Of a stretch of 64,000 bases of DNA, positions 46,133 to 55,804 are shown one piece after another (within the stretch, counting starts at the first letter, position 1; the number at the start of each line of letters is the position of its first letter). The notes beneath the pieces were generated by a model. The model did not search any database and was not told where the DNA came from. It worked only from the letters and a program-made list of their open reading frames with translations. Source of the DNA: Mycolicibacterium gilvum (GTDB lineage: Bacteria > Actinomycetota > Actinomycetes > Mycobacteriales > Mycobacteriaceae); contig NZ_UGQM01000001.1 in NCBI RefSeq assembly GCF_900454025.1, forward strand, positions 6,084,426-6,148,425, read 5' to 3'. Made by a program: the position numbers and the translations under genes.

Positions 46133-46222
46133 GTCCGGTGAGCCTACTGGTCCCGGCGAGCCCACTGGTCACAGCCATGTCACCGACCGGCGAGTGCGGT
46201 CGGGGCGGGTGCCGCCGGCAAC

Positions 46223-46228
46223 TATCAT
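46223..46228 (+). promoter_or_regulatory. -10 box of mutT4
   Basis: TATCAT ends 7 nt before GTG 46236, indicating a leaderless transcript for the mutT4-DUF6049-murJ operon. Confidence 0.55.
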
Positions 46229-46235
46229 CGCTGGG

Positions 46236-47042
46236 GTGTCGGACGGCGAGCAGGCCAAACCACGACGGCGCCGCGGGCGCCGCCGGGGCCGACGCGCTGC
46301 CGGGCCGCCCGAAGCCGGAACCGATCAGGCCCCCGGCGCCCGCCAGCAGAACTCCGGCGCCCGCCAGCAGAGCTCCGGCGCCGGCACCGCCGATCAGGCG
46401 GGTCAACCCCCGAAACCGCAGAGAACCCGTACCCGGCGTCCGCAGGAGCGGCTCCGCACCGTGCACGAGACGTCGGCCGGCGGCCTGGTGATCGACGGCC
46501 TCGACGGCCCCAAGGACAGCCAGGTCGCCGCGCTCATCGGCCGAGTCGACCGGCGCGGCCGCATGCTGTGGTCGCTGCCCAAGGGCCACATCGAGATGGG
46601 TGAGACGGCCGAGCAGACCGCGATCCGCGAAGTCGCCGAGGAGACCGGGATCGAGGGCAGCGTGCTGGCCGCGCTCGGCAGCATCGACTACTGGTTCGTG
46701 ACCGAGGGCAGGCGCGTGCACAAGACCGTGCACCACTATCTGATGCGATTCCTCGGCGGCGAACTGTCCGACGAGGACGTCGAGGTGACCGAGGTGGCGT
46801 GGGTGCCGCTGAAGGACCTCCCCTCCCGGCTGGCCTACGCCGACGAACGCAAACTCGCCGAGGTCGCCGACGAGCTGATCGACAAGCTCCACACCGAAGG
46901 GCCGGGCGCACTTCCGCCGCTGCCCCACTCCGCGCCGCGCCGACGCGGCCAGACGCACTCCCACACCCGCAAGCACAGGTCCGATCCCTCCGCGCAACAA
47001 CAACCCGGCCGGCGGACGAACGGCTGCGGTCAGGGCCCGTGA
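46236..47042 (+). CDS. mutT4: Nudix hydrolase MutT4
   Basis: A 268-residue Nudix protein, as Rv3908. A long basic, Gln-rich N-terminus (1-72) with a repeated GARQQ unit precedes the domain. The Nudix box spans 117-139: [14 protein letters not shown] followed by REVAEETGI, with all Glu ligands. The C-terminus is basic and His-rich. Members hydrolyse nucleoside diphosphate derivatives; the exact substrate is not evident. The start is GTG 46236 after TATCAT; the stop overlaps the next start (GTGA). Confidence 0.94.
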   Translation: MSDGEQAKPRRRRGRRRGRRAAGPPEAGTDQAPGARQQNSGARQQSSGAGTADQAGQPPKPQRTRTRRPQERLRTVHETSAGGLVIDGLDGPKDSQVAALIGRVDRRGRMLWSLPKGHIEMGETAEQTAIREVAEETGIEGSVLAALGSIDYWFVTEGRRVHKTVHHYLMRFLGGELSDEDVEVTEVAWVPLKDLPSRLAYADERKLAEVADELIDKLHTEGPGALPPLPHSAPRRRGQTHSHTRKHRSDPSAQQQPGRRTNGCGQGP

Positions 47043-49453
47043 CGGGGTCGGCTGGGCGGATTCTGGTCGCGGTCCTTGCGCTGCTGTTCGCCGTCCTCCC
47101 GGTGGCTGCCGCCCCCGTCGCCGGCGCCCAGCCGGGCGCGATGCCGTTCCTGCGGATCCAGATCGACACCGTGACCCCCGACATCGTGACCACCACCAGC
47201 GACCAGACGGTCACGGTCACCGGGACGGTCAGCAACATCGGAGACCGCGACGTCCGCGACGTCGTCATCCGCCTCGAGCGTGCCGAGGCCGTCACCGCGT
47301 CGACCGAACTGCGCACCGAGCTGACGGGCAACGTCGACCAGTATCTCCCGGTGGCCGACTTCATCACGGCCGCACCGGAATTGGCGCGCGGTCAGGAGGT
47401 TCCGTTCCGCCTGGCCTATCCGCTGCGCTCCGACAACGGCCCGTCGATGCGGATCGACGCGCCCGGGGTGTACCCGCTCATGGTCAACGTCAACGGCACC
47501 CCCGACTACGGCTCGCCGGCGCGGCTCGACGACTCACGGTTCCTGCTGCCGGTGCTGGGGGTGCCCCCCGCCGAGGGGTCCGACGGCGCCGGGGAGGCCT
47601 TCGAATCGGCGGTGCCTCCCGACACCACCCGGCCCGTCGGACTGACCATGTTCTGGCCGCTCGCCGACCGCCCCCGCCTGGCCGCGGGCGCACCCGGCGG
47701 CACCACACCGGTACGCCTCATCGACGACGAACTCGCGACGTCACTGGCACCCGGCGGCCGGCTGGACACGATGCTCGCCGCCGTGGACTTCGCGACGGGC
47801 CCCGAGGTCGACCCCGACGGATCCCTCGCCCGCGCGCTCTGCATCGCCGTCGACCCCGACCTGCTCGTCACCGTCAACGCGATGACCAACGGCTACGTCG
47901 TCAACGACGCAGCCGACGCCGGTCCGACCACCCCGACGCATCCGGGCGCCGGCCAGCAGGCGGCCGTGACATGGCTCAACCGGCTCAAGACGCTCGCGCG
48001 GCGTCTGTGCGTCGCCCCCACCACCTACGCCCAGGCCGACCTCGACGCCCTCAACCGCGTCGCCGACCCCGGCCTGTCGGCGATCGCCACCACCGGCGCC
48101 GGCCCGATCGTCGACCAGATCCTCGGGGTGCCGTCCTTCCGCGGCGTGACCCTGGTCGGCGACGGCCCGCTCACCGAGCCGGTGGTCCAGTTGCTGGCCG
48201 GGCAGGGTCCGACCGTGGCGATCGCCGCAGCGGAACTGCAAGGGCCGGGCGAGACCGGCGACGGCACGCCCGCCACCGCCGACACCGCACCGGTCCGCTA
48301 CGCGCCCTCGGTGGTCGCCGCCCCGTTCGACCCCGCGGTCGGTGCCGCGCTGGCCGGGGCCGGACCCACGCCCGAATCCCCGTCCTATGTCGATCCGTCG
48401 CTCGACATCGCCGTCAAGCAGGACTCCGACACCGCGCGGCGGCAGGTGGCGCTCGGTGCGCTGCTGTGGCGCAGCCTCAATCCCGACACGACGCCACGCA
48501 CCCAGATCCTGGTGCCGCCGCTGATGTGGAACCTGACCGCACCGGACGCGCAGGCCGTCCTGACCGCGGTCGGCACCAGCATCCGCGCCGGGCTGGCGAT
48601 CCCGCGTCCACTTCCCGTTCTGATCGCCGAGGCCGGCACCACCGCGCGCGAGTCCGGTCCGCCCGCCGGTGCGCTCGGCAACCCGCGCGGACGCTTCGAC
48701 TCCGGTGTCGTGACAGGCATCTCCGCAGCCACCGGCCGCCTCTGGGGCCTGACCGCGGCGCTGGCCACCGACGAACGCACCGGCCTGACCGGAAACGGGT
48801 ACACCGCGCCGCTGCGGGAGGATCTGCTTCGCGCCCTGAGCCTTTCGGTCCCGCCGGATGCCCGCAACGGCCTGGCCCAGCAGCGCCTCACCACCGTGGG
48901 CCGCACGGTCGAGGACCTCTTCAACGCCGTCACGATCGTCAACCCCGGCGGCTCCTACACGCTGGCCACCGAACGCAGCCCGCTGCCGCTGGCGCTGCGC
49001 AATGACCTGCCCGTGCCGATCCGGGTGCGCCTCGACATCGACGCGCCGCCCGGCATGGAGGTCACCGACATGGGGGAGATCGTGCTGCCCCCCGGCTTCC
49101 TGCCGTTGAAGGTGCCGATCGAGGTCCACTTCACCCAGCGCGTCGCCGTCGACGTCGCCCTGCGCACCGCCGACGGGCTACCCCTGGGCGAGCCGGTGCG
49201 GCTGTCGGTGCACTCCAACGCGTACGGCAAGGTGCTGTTCGTCATCACGCTGACCGGCGGCGTGGTGCTGGCACTGCTCGTCGGACGCCGGCTGTGGCAC
49301 CGGTTCCGCGGCCAGCCCGACCGCGCCGACCTGGAAGCAGACCCGACGCGACCCGATCCGATCGACGTCGCGCTGGCCTACACCGACGACGCGACCGACT
49401 CCGGCAGAGCAGGACGCCGTGCCAGGACCGCGCCCGGAGGCCGCGATGCCTGA
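47039..49453 (+). CDS. DUF6049 secreted membrane-anchored protein (Rv3909-like)
   Basis: An 804-residue protein with an N-terminal signal ([19 protein letters not shown]) and one C-terminal TM ([18 protein letters not shown]) with a basic cytosolic tail. The large outer part begins with a beta-rich domain ([21 protein letters not shown]). It sits between mutT4 and murJ in all mycobacteria I recall, overlapping both. The start GTG 47039 overlaps the mutT4 stop; the end overlaps the murJ start by 8 bp. A role with MurJ in envelope assembly is suggested by coupling only. Confidence 0.87.
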   Translation: MTGSAGRILVAVLALLFAVLPVAAAPVAGAQPGAMPFLRIQIDTVTPDIVTTTSDQTVTVTGTVSNIGDRDVRDVVIRLERAEAVTASTELRTELTGNVDQYLPVADFITAAPELARGQEVPFRLAYPLRSDNGPSMRIDAPGVYPLMVNVNGTPDYGSPARLDDSRFLLPVLGVPPAEGSDGAGEAFESAVPPDTTRPVGLTMFWPLADRPRLAAGAPGGTTPVRLIDDELATSLAPGGRLDTMLAAVDFATGPEVDPDGSLARALCIAVDPDLLVTVNAMTNGYVVNDAADAGPTTPTHPGAGQQAAVTWLNRLKTLARRLCVAPTTYAQADLDALNRVADPGLSAIATTGAGPIVDQILGVPSFRGVTLVGDGPLTEPVVQLLAGQGPTVAIAAAELQGPGETGDGTPATADTAPVRYAPSVVAAPFDPAVGAALAGAGPTPESPSYVDPSLDIAVKQDSDTARRQVALGALLWRSLNPDTTPRTQILVPPLMWNLTAPDAQAVLTAVGTSIRAGLAIPRPLPVLIAEAGTTARESGPPAGALGNPRGRFDSGVVTGISAATGRLWGLTAALATDERTGLTGNGYTAPLREDLLRALSLSVPPDARNGLAQQRLTTVGRTVEDLFNAVTIVNPGGSYTLATERSPLPLALRNDLPVPIRVRLDIDAPPGMEVTDMGEIVLPPGFLPLKVPIEVHFTQRVAVDVALRTADGLPLGEPVRLSVHSNAYGKVLFVITLTGGVVLALLVGRRLWHRFRGQPDRADLEADPTRPDPIDVALAYTDDATDSGRAGRRARTAPGGRDA

Positions 49454-52400
49454 CGCCCGTCCGGAGATGTCCGACCGCGCGGTCGTCTCCCGGTCCTGGG
49501 GGATGGCCGTCGCGACGCTCGTCAGCCGGCTGACCGGGTTCGCGCGCATCGTGCTGCTCGCCGCGATCCTCGGCGCGGCGCTCTCGAGCGCGTTCACCGT
49601 CGCCAACCAGCTCCCCAACATGATCGCGGCGCTGGTCCTGGAGGCGACGTTCACCGCGATCTTCGTGCCGGTGCTCGCGCGCGCCGAACGTGACGATCCC
49701 GACGGCGGAGCCGCCTTCATCCGAAGGCTCCTGACGCTGGCCACCGCGCTGCTGCTGGCGGTGACGATCATCTCGACCGTCGGGGCACCGCTGCTGGTCA
49801 ACCTGATGCTCGGCTCCGAGCCGCTGGTGAATCAGCCGCTCACGACCGCGTTCGCATTCCTGCTGCTGCCCCAGATCATCTTCTACGGGCTCTCCTCGGT
49901 GTTCATGGCAATCCTGAACACCCGCAACATCTTCGGGCCCCCCGCGTGGGCGCCCGTGGTCAACAACGTCGTCGCCATCGCCACCCTCGGGCTGTATGTC
50001 CTTGTGCCGGGCGAACTCTCACTCGACCCGGTCCGGATGGGCGATGCGAAACTGCTGGTGCTCGGCATCGGCACCACCCTCGGCGTGGTCGCCCAGGCCG
50101 CGGTGCTGTTCGTCGCGATCCGGCGCGAACGGATCAGTCTGCGGCCGCTGTGGGGCATCGACGCGCGCCTGAAGAAGTTCGGGATGATGGCGCTGGCCAT
50201 GGTGCTCTACGTCCTGGTCAGCCAGGTCGGATTCATCGTCGGCAACCAGGTCGCGAGCGCGTCGGCGGCGTCGGGACCGGCCATTTACAACTACACCTGG
50301 CTGATCCTGCAGCTGCCGTTCGGCATCGTCGGCGTCACCGTGCTCACCGTCGTGATGCCGCGACTGTCGCGCAACGCGGCCTCCGGCGACGGCGGCGCCG
50401 TGCTCGCCGACCTGTCCCTGGCGACGCGGCTCACCATGCTCACGCTGATCCCGATCGTCGCGCTGATGACCGTCGGTGGCCCCGCGATCGGCAGCGCCCT
50501 GTTCTCCTACGGCAACTTCGGTGCCGTCGACGCCGGCTATCTCGGCATGGCGATCACACTGTCGGCTTTCACGCTCATCCCCTACACGATGGTGCTGCTG
50601 CAACTGCGCGTCTTCTACGCCCGCGAGGAACCGTGGACGCCGATCGTGCTGATCGTCGTCATCACGATCGTCAAGATCGCCGCGTCGCTGGCCGCGCCGC
50701 ACCTGACCGACGATCCGCAGCTCGTCGCCGGCTACCTCGGGCTGGCCAACGGTCTCGGATTCCTGGCCGGCGCGACCGTCGGCTACCTGCTCCTGCGTGC
50801 ACGCCTCGACCCGCCGGGCGGCCACCTGGTCAGCCGCGACGTCGTGCGCACGATCCTGGTGACGATCACCGCGTCCCTGTCCGCCGGGCTGATCGCCCAC
50901 ATCGCCGACCAGCTCCTCGGACTCGAACAGCTCACCGAGCACTCGGGCGGCGGGGGCTCGCTGATCCGGCTCATGGTGCTCGGACTGGTGATGGGCCCGA
51001 TCATCGTCGGCGTGCTGGTCGCGGCGAAGGTTCCCGACGCGCTCGCCGCGGTCGCCGCCGTGCGGCGTCGGCTCGGTGTTCGGGGCGGGGCCGCCGCGTC
51101 ACCCGTCCCGCAGATGCCGCCGCGGGCGCTCACGTACGCTGATCGGAGCAATCGGCGGGGGCCATCGGCCGACATCGCCGACGACGGGAGGCGGAAAGGA
51201 TCTGGGGTGAGCGACAAACCCACCAGCGATTCTCCGTCTGAGCTCGACCCGGCGGACCGCCCGTCCGGGCAGTCCGGGCCCTCGGCCGACGACTTCCAGC
51301 CCGACGTCCCCGATTCCTACCAGCCCGAGCCCGCCGCGGATGACTCCGCCACCACCGCCCTGCCCGCCGCGACGCCGGCGGCAGATTCGCCCACCGAGGC
51401 GGTGCTTCGCCCCCGGGCCGACTACTCCAACGACCCCACCCGCGAGGCACTCGCGTTCGACCCGCCGCGCGAACCCGCGATCGAAGCGGCCACCCCCGCC
51501 GAGGACACGCATCTGATCCCGGGCGCCACCATCGCGGGCGGGCGCTACCGCCTGCTCGTCTCGCACGGCGGCCCGGAGCATCTGCAATTCTGGCAGGCCA
51601 CCGACACGGCACTGGACCGTCAGGTCGCGCTGACGTTCGTCGCGCCCGACGCCACGATGCCCGATCAGCAGGTCCAGGGCATCCTCGACCGCACCCAGCG
51701 GCTCAGCCAGATCGACATGCCGGGTGTCGCGCGCGTCCTCGACGTCCTCAAGACCGCCACCGGCGGCCTCGTGGTGTCCGAGTGGATCCGCGGCGGTTCG
51801 CTCGCCGAGGTCGCGGCCACCAACCCGTCCCCGATCGGCGGCGCCCGCGCCATCCAGTCGCTGGCCGCGGCCGCCGAGGTCGCGCACAGCAACGGGGTCG
51901 CGCTGTCGATCGACCATCCGAGCAGGATCCGGGTCAGCATCGACGGCGACGTCGCGCTGGCGTTCCCGGCGACGCTGCCCGACGCGACCCCCGACGACGA
52001 CATCCGCGGTATCGGCGCGTCGCTGTACGCGCTGCTGATCAACCGGTGGCCGCTGCCCGAGACCGGTGAACCCAGCGGGCTCGCGCCGGCGGAGCTCGAC
52101 GCGGCCGGTCAGCCCGCGGAGCCGCGGTCGATGGACCGCGACATCCCGTTCCAGATCTCGGCCGCGGCCGCGCACGCCGTCCAGGAGGGCGGCGGTATCC
52201 GCAGCGCGCCGACGCTGCTCAACCTGCTCCAGCAGGCCACCGCGATCGCCGACCGGACCGACCACATCTCCCCCGTCGACGAGCCGTCCCCCGCGGCGGT
52301 CGCCGACACCTCGTGGAGCGCCGATCCCGAGGACGCCGAGGAGGCCGCTGCCCGGCGCCGAAGGAACCTCACCATCGGGCTCTCGGTCGCCGGGGTGATC

Positions 52401-52988
52401 GTCGTCGTCGCGGTGATCCTGCTCGCGACCGTCCTCAGCAGGATCTTCGGGGACGTCGGCAGCGGGCTCGGTGGCGACGAGCTCGGCCTCAACGCCCCGT
52501 CCTCATCGCAGACCGACAGCCCCAGCACCGCCACCGGCTCTGCGCTCGAACCTGTTCGCGCGACCGTCTTCTCACCCGAGGGCGAGGCGGACGCACCCGA
52601 TGCGGCAAGCCTCGCGATCGACGGCGACCCCACCACGGTGTGGCCCATCGACACCTACACCGATCCCGTGCCGTTCCCGAACTTCAAGAACGGCGTCGGG
52701 CTGATGCTGCAGCTGTCCGAACCCGCCCGGATCGGTTCGGTGACGGTCAACCTCAACAGCACCGGCACCGCCGTGCAGATCCGGTCGTCCTCGACGGCGA
52801 CGCCGTCGTCGCTGGAGGACACCACGGCCCTGACCGAGCCCACCACGCTCAAGCCCGGCTCGAACACCATCGAGGTCGACGACGCCGAGCCCACCTCGTA
52901 CGTGTTGGTGTGGGTGTCGACGCTCGGACAGGTCGGCGGCCAGAGCCGCTCCGACATCGCCGAGATCACGCTCAACGCCGCGTCCTAG
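49446..52988 (+). CDS. murJ: MurJ lipid II flippase fused to pseudokinase and extracellular domain
   Basis: A 1180-residue mycobacterial MviN/MurJ (Rv3910). Residues 1-540 form the multi-helix flippase that moves lipid II outward. A Pro/Asp-rich linker leads to a kinase-like domain (about 690-930: AGGRYRLLVSHGG, FWQATDTALDRQVALTF). The invariant Lys and the HRD/DFG motifs are not seen, so it is a pseudokinase, the FhaA-binding part regulated by PknB. A TM (about 970-995) and a galactose-binding-like outer domain follow. ATG 49446 has GGAGG five bases upstream; GTG 49419 is the alternative. Confidence 0.95.
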   Translation: MPDARPEMSDRAVVSRSWGMAVATLVSRLTGFARIVLLAAILGAALSSAFTVANQLPNMIAALVLEATFTAIFVPVLARAERDDPDGGAAFIRRLLTLATALLLAVTIISTVGAPLLVNLMLGSEPLVNQPLTTAFAFLLLPQIIFYGLSSVFMAILNTRNIFGPPAWAPVVNNVVAIATLGLYVLVPGELSLDPVRMGDAKLLVLGIGTTLGVVAQAAVLFVAIRRERISLRPLWGIDARLKKFGMMALAMVLYVLVSQVGFIVGNQVASASAASGPAIYNYTWLILQLPFGIVGVTVLTVVMPRLSRNAASGDGGAVLADLSLATRLTMLTLIPIVALMTVGGPAIGSALFSYGNFGAVDAGYLGMAITLSAFTLIPYTMVLLQLRVFYAREEPWTPIVLIVVITIVKIAASLAAPHLTDDPQLVAGYLGLANGLGFLAGATVGYLLLRARLDPPGGHLVSRDVVRTILVTITASLSAGLIAHIADQLLGLEQLTEHSGGGGSLIRLMVLGLVMGPIIVGVLVAAKVPDALAAVAAVRRRLGVRGGAAASPVPQMPPRALTYADRSNRRGPSADIADDGRRKGSGVSDKPTSDSPSELDPADRPSGQSGPSADDFQPDVPDSYQPEPAADDSATTALPAATPAADSPTEAVLRPRADYSNDPTREALAFDPPREPAIEAATPAEDTHLIPGATIAGGRYRLLVSHGGPEHLQFWQATDTALDRQVALTFVAPDATMPDQQVQGILDRTQRLSQIDMPGVARVLDVLKTATGGLVVSEWIRGGSLAEVAATNPSPIGGARAIQSLAAAAEVAHSNGVALSIDHPSRIRVSIDGDVALAFPATLPDATPDDDIRGIGASLYALLINRWPLPETGEPSGLAPAELDAAGQPAEPRSMDRDIPFQISAAAAHAVQEGGGIRSAPTLLNLLQQATAIADRTDHISPVDEPSPAAVADTSWSADPEDAEEAAARRRRNLTIGLSVAGVIVVVAVILLATVLSRIFGDVGSGLGGDELGLNAPSSSQTDSPSTATGSALEPVRATVFSPEGEADAPDAASLAIDGDPTTVWPIDTYTDPVPFPNFKNGVGLMLQLSEPARIGSVTVNLNSTGTAVQIRSSSTATPSSLEDTTALTEPTTLKPGSNTIEVDDAEPTSYVLVWVSTLGQVGGQSRSDIAEITLNAAS

Positions 52989-53054
52989 GCCGACGCCGAC
53001 CCGGGCCTTCGGGGCACCCGGAAACTGGTGTCCGGCCCCTCCCCCGGCGCCGAT

Positions 53055-53060
53055 TAGTGT
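53055..53060 (+). promoter_or_regulatory. -10 box of sigM
   Basis: TAGTGT ends 6 nt before GTG 53067, again a leaderless layout. Confidence 0.5.
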
Positions 53061-53066
53061 TCGGCT

Positions 53067-53636
53067 GTGGGGATATTCGGGGGACATCCGCAGCGACCAC
53101 CCGGGCCGCGCACGGATGCCGAACTGCTGGCCGCACACGTGGCGGGCGACAGGTACGCGTTCGAGGAACTGTTCCATCGGCACCACCGTCAGCTCTATCG
53201 ACTCGCGCATCTGACCAGCCGGGACCCGGACGACGCCGCCGATGCACTGCAGGACGCGATGCTCGCCGCGCACCGCACCGCCCGAACCTTCCGCCAGGAC
53301 TGCGCGGTCAGCAGTTGGTTGTACCGCATCGTGGTCAACGCCTGTCTGGATCGGTTGCGCCGCAACAAAACCCGCGCATGGGACGTCCTCGACGACGAGT
53401 CGGCGGGCGCCTTCGACCCGACCGGACACGTCGACACCGCGATTGTCGTGGAGCGGGCGCTGCTGTGCCTGCCCGTCGAGCAGCGCGCCGCGGTGGTGGC
53501 CGTGGACATGCAGGGGTTCTCGGTGGCCGAGACGGCCCGCATGCTCGGGGTCCCCGAAGGGACCGTGAAGTCGCGGTGTTCCCGGGCCCGGACCAAACTC
53601 GCCGCGGCGCTGGACTGCTTCGCCGCCGTCGACTGA
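53067..53636 (+). CDS. sigM: ECF RNA polymerase sigma factor SigM
   Basis: A 189-residue ECF sigma factor. Region 2 spans about 30-95 (FEELFHRHHRQLYRLAHL, DALQDAMLAAHRTA) and region 4 about 130-180 (VEQRAAVVAVDMQGFSVAETA). The start is GTG 53067 after a TAGTGT box. The gene directly downstream encodes the membrane anti-sigma factor, and trxB/trxA follow, the Rv3911-Rv3914 order. SigM in mycobacteria acts on late-growth and ESX-type genes. Confidence 0.95.
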   Translation: MGIFGGHPQRPPGPRTDAELLAAHVAGDRYAFEELFHRHHRQLYRLAHLTSRDPDDAADALQDAMLAAHRTARTFRQDCAVSSWLYRIVVNACLDRLRRNKTRAWDVLDDESAGAFDPTGHVDTAIVVERALLCLPVEQRAAVVAVDMQGFSVAETARMLGVPEGTVKSRCSRARTKLAAALDCFAAVD

Positions 53637-53691
53637 CCCGTTCGATAACCTCGAACGATCTGTCAGGCGGCGATGCGGCGGGGGCGACGAG

Positions 53692-54294
53692 ATGGGCGGC
53701 GGTACCGACAGCACCCCGGACCCTGAGACCGTCACCCGCCTCCGTCGTGAGCTGGCCTACCTCGGATCCGACACCGCGTCCGCGCCCGAGGTCCCGCCGG
53801 CGGTGACCGCGCGCATCACGGCCGCGCTGCGCGACGCGTCCGGCGCCCACGCGGTGGACCGTCCGGTGCTGAGCGGATCTCAACGGGCCGGCCTCGTCCT
53901 CGGCGCCGGGGCGGCGATCACGGCCGTGGTGCTCGCGGTGCTGACCCTCGGCGGTGATCCGGCACCGCAGTTCCCGGCCGGCCCCACCGCCTCACAGATC
54001 ACCGTCGCGCCGTCGTTTCCGCTCTCGAAACAGGACCTGTGGGAAGTGGTCGCCGCCGCGCCAGATCTGGGGCCGCTCGCCGACCCGGCGCGCCTCGCGT
54101 CGTGCCTGGCCGCCCTCGGCCACCCGACTACCGTCGAGGTCGTCGGCGGGCGGCAGCTACAGGTCTCCGGACGGCCGGCGATCCTGCTGGCGCTCACCGG
54201 AGACGACCCCGATCGCGTCCACGCCGTGGCCGTCGGCACAGGATGCGGCGGCGGGGACTCCGACCTCCTGGCCGAAACCACCGTCCGCCGCTGA
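53692..54294 (+). CDS. rsmA: Anti-sigma-M factor RsmA
   Basis: A 200-residue single-pass protein at the place of Rv3912. The N-terminal cytosolic segment (1-60) would bind SigM; a TM (about 66-86: [19 protein letters not shown]) and an outer domain follow. The zinc anti-sigma HxxxCxxC motif is absent, as in other RsmA proteins, so control is probably by proteolysis. The start is ATG 53692, 55 bp after sigM. The name is shared with an unrelated rRNA methylase. Confidence 0.85.
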   Translation: MGGGTDSTPDPETVTRLRRELAYLGSDTASAPEVPPAVTARITAALRDASGAHAVDRPVLSGSQRAGLVLGAGAAITAVVLAVLTLGGDPAPQFPAGPTASQITVAPSFPLSKQDLWEVVAAAPDLGPLADPARLASCLAALGHPTTVEVVGGRQLQVSGRPAILLALTGDDPDRVHAVAVGTGCGGGDSDLLAETTVRR

Positions 54295-54314
54295 ACACGG
54301 CCCGGTGCGCCGCC

Positions 54315-54342
54315 GGGAACACCCCGGCCTACGCTGGTGTTC
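54315..54342 (+). promoter_or_regulatory. SigH-type promoter of trxB-trxA
   Basis: GGGAAC (54315-54320) and TGTTC (54338-54342) with 17 bp between fit the SigH consensus (GGAAY/GTT). It lies 66 bp upstream of trxB. trxB and its thioredoxin partner are established SigH targets in M. tuberculosis, so oxidative and heat stress control is expected. Confidence 0.75.
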
Positions 54343-54407
54343 AACGTATGCAGCTGTTGACGCAGCTGCGCTTCGGGAGAACTCTCGCCCCAGGCAGAAA
54401 GGTTCGC

Positions 54408-55418
54408 ATGACCTCCTCAGACACCGTTCACGACGTCATCATCATCGGTTCCGGACCGGCCGGCTACACCGCCGCCGTCTACGCCGCCCGCGCCCAGCTC
54501 ACGCCGCTGGTGTTCGAGGGCAGCCAGTTCGGCGGCGCGTTGATGACCACGACCGAGGTCGAGAACTACCCCGGATTCCGCAACGGCATCACCGGCCCCG
54601 AGCTGATGGACGAGATGCGCGAGCAGGCGCTGCGCTTCGGTGCCGATCTGCGCATGGAAGACGTCGACGCCGTCGACCTGACCGGCCCGGTCAAGACCGT
54701 CACCGTCGGCGACGAGACCCACAGCGCGCGGGCGGTGATCCTCGCCATGGGCGCGGCCGCCCGCCACCTCGGCGTCCCCGGTGAGGACGAGATGCTCGGC
54801 ATGGGTGTCAGCACCTGTGCGACCTGTGACGGCTTCTTCTTCCGCGACCAGGACATCGTCGTCGTCGGCGGTGGTGACTCCGCGATGGAGGAGGCGACGT
54901 TCCTGACCCGGTTCGCCCGCAGCGTCACGCTGATCCACCGGCGCGATGAGTTCCGTGCGTCGAAGATCATGCTGGAGCGCGCGCAGCAGAACGAGAAGAT
55001 CACCTTCCTGACCAACACGCAGGTTCTGTCGATCGAGGGCGATCCCAAGGTGACCGGAATCCGCCTGCGCAACAGCGAAACCGGCGAGGAGTCCCGCCTC
55101 GATGTGACCGGCGTGTTCGTCGCCATCGGCCACGATCCCCGCTCGGAACTCGTGCGTGGTCAGGTCGACGTCGACGACGAGGGCTACGTCTCGGTACAGG
55201 GCCGGACCACGTACACCTCCGTCGAAGGTGTCTTCGCCGCAGGCGATCTCGTCGACCACACCTACCGGCAGGCGATCACGGCGGCCGGAAGTGGTTGTGC
55301 CGCAGCGATCGACGCGGAGCGCTGGCTGGCCGAGCACGCCGAGCCCGGCGAACGTACCTCCACCACAACCGATGACAGCGCCACCGATGACACCGACTTG
55401 ATAGGAGCACAGCAGTGA
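54408..55418 (+). CDS. trxB: Thioredoxin-disulfide reductase
   Basis: FAD enzyme that reduces thioredoxin with NADPH; 336 residues. The FAD motif is [12 protein letters not shown] (12-23), the redox pair Cys137/Cys140 (CATC), and the NADPH motif [12 protein letters not shown]. The FAD-binding C-terminal motif reads [11 protein letters not shown] short Thr/Asp tail extends the end. ATG 54408 is the conserved start; the upstream frame is the leader with a SigH-type promoter. Its stop overlaps the thioredoxin start. Confidence 0.97.
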   Translation: MTSSDTVHDVIIIGSGPAGYTAAVYAARAQLTPLVFEGSQFGGALMTTTEVENYPGFRNGITGPELMDEMREQALRFGADLRMEDVDAVDLTGPVKTVTVGDETHSARAVILAMGAAARHLGVPGEDEMLGMGVSTCATCDGFFFRDQDIVVVGGGDSAMEEATFLTRFARSVTLIHRRDEFRASKIMLERAQQNEKITFLTNTQVLSIEGDPKVTGIRLRNSETGEESRLDVTGVFVAIGHDPRSELVRGQVDVDDEGYVSVQGRTTYTSVEGVFAAGDLVDHTYRQAITAAGSGCAAAIDAERWLAEHAEPGERTSTTTDDSATDDTDLIGAQQ

Positions 55419-55744
55419 GCGACTCCAGCACGGTCACCGTGACCGACGACTCGTTCTCCGACGACGTTCTGTCCAGCGGAACCCCGGTTCTGGTCGACTT
55501 CTGGGCCACCTGGTGCGGGCCGTGCAAGATGGTCGCGCCGGTTCTCGAGGAGATCGCGTCGGAGAAGGCCGGATCGCTGACCGTCGCCAAGCTCGACGTC
55601 GACGAGAACCCCGCGACCGCCCGTGACTTCCAGGTGGTCTCGATTCCGACGATGATCCTGTTCAAAGACGGTCAGCCGGTCAAGCGGATCGTCGGCGCGA
55701 AGGGCAAAGCGGCCCTGCTGCGCGAGATCGCCGACGTCGTCTAG
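55415..55744 (+). CDS. trxA: Thioredoxin
   Basis: A 109-residue thioredoxin (called TrxC in M. tuberculosis) with the active site WCGPC (Cys34, Cys37) and the cis-Pro loop SIPTMILF. It accepts electrons from the reductase encoded just upstream. The start is GTG 55415, overlapping the trxB stop (GTGA), with AGGAG upstream. The two genes share the SigH-type promoter. Confidence 0.98.
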   Translation: MSDSSTVTVTDDSFSDDVLSSGTPVLVDFWATWCGPCKMVAPVLEEIASEKAGSLTVAKLDVDENPATARDFQVVSIPTMILFKDGQPVKRIVGAKGKAALLREIADVV

Positions 55745-55792
55745 CGACACGAAACCGATCCTGGGGTTTTCCCGAATCGGGAACCTGTCTGA

Positions 55793-55798
55793 GACAAT
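55793..55798 (+). promoter_or_regulatory. -10 box of cwlM
   Basis: GACAAT ends 6 nt before ATG 55805; it departs from TANNNT at the first position, so the call is weaker than the others. Confidence 0.4.
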
Positions 55799-55804
55799 CG
55801 GCCT

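Noticed and set aside
55764..55785. Hairpin between trxA and cwlM as terminator
   Set aside because: The stem needs a two-base bulge and is short; too weak to call beside the cwlM promoter.
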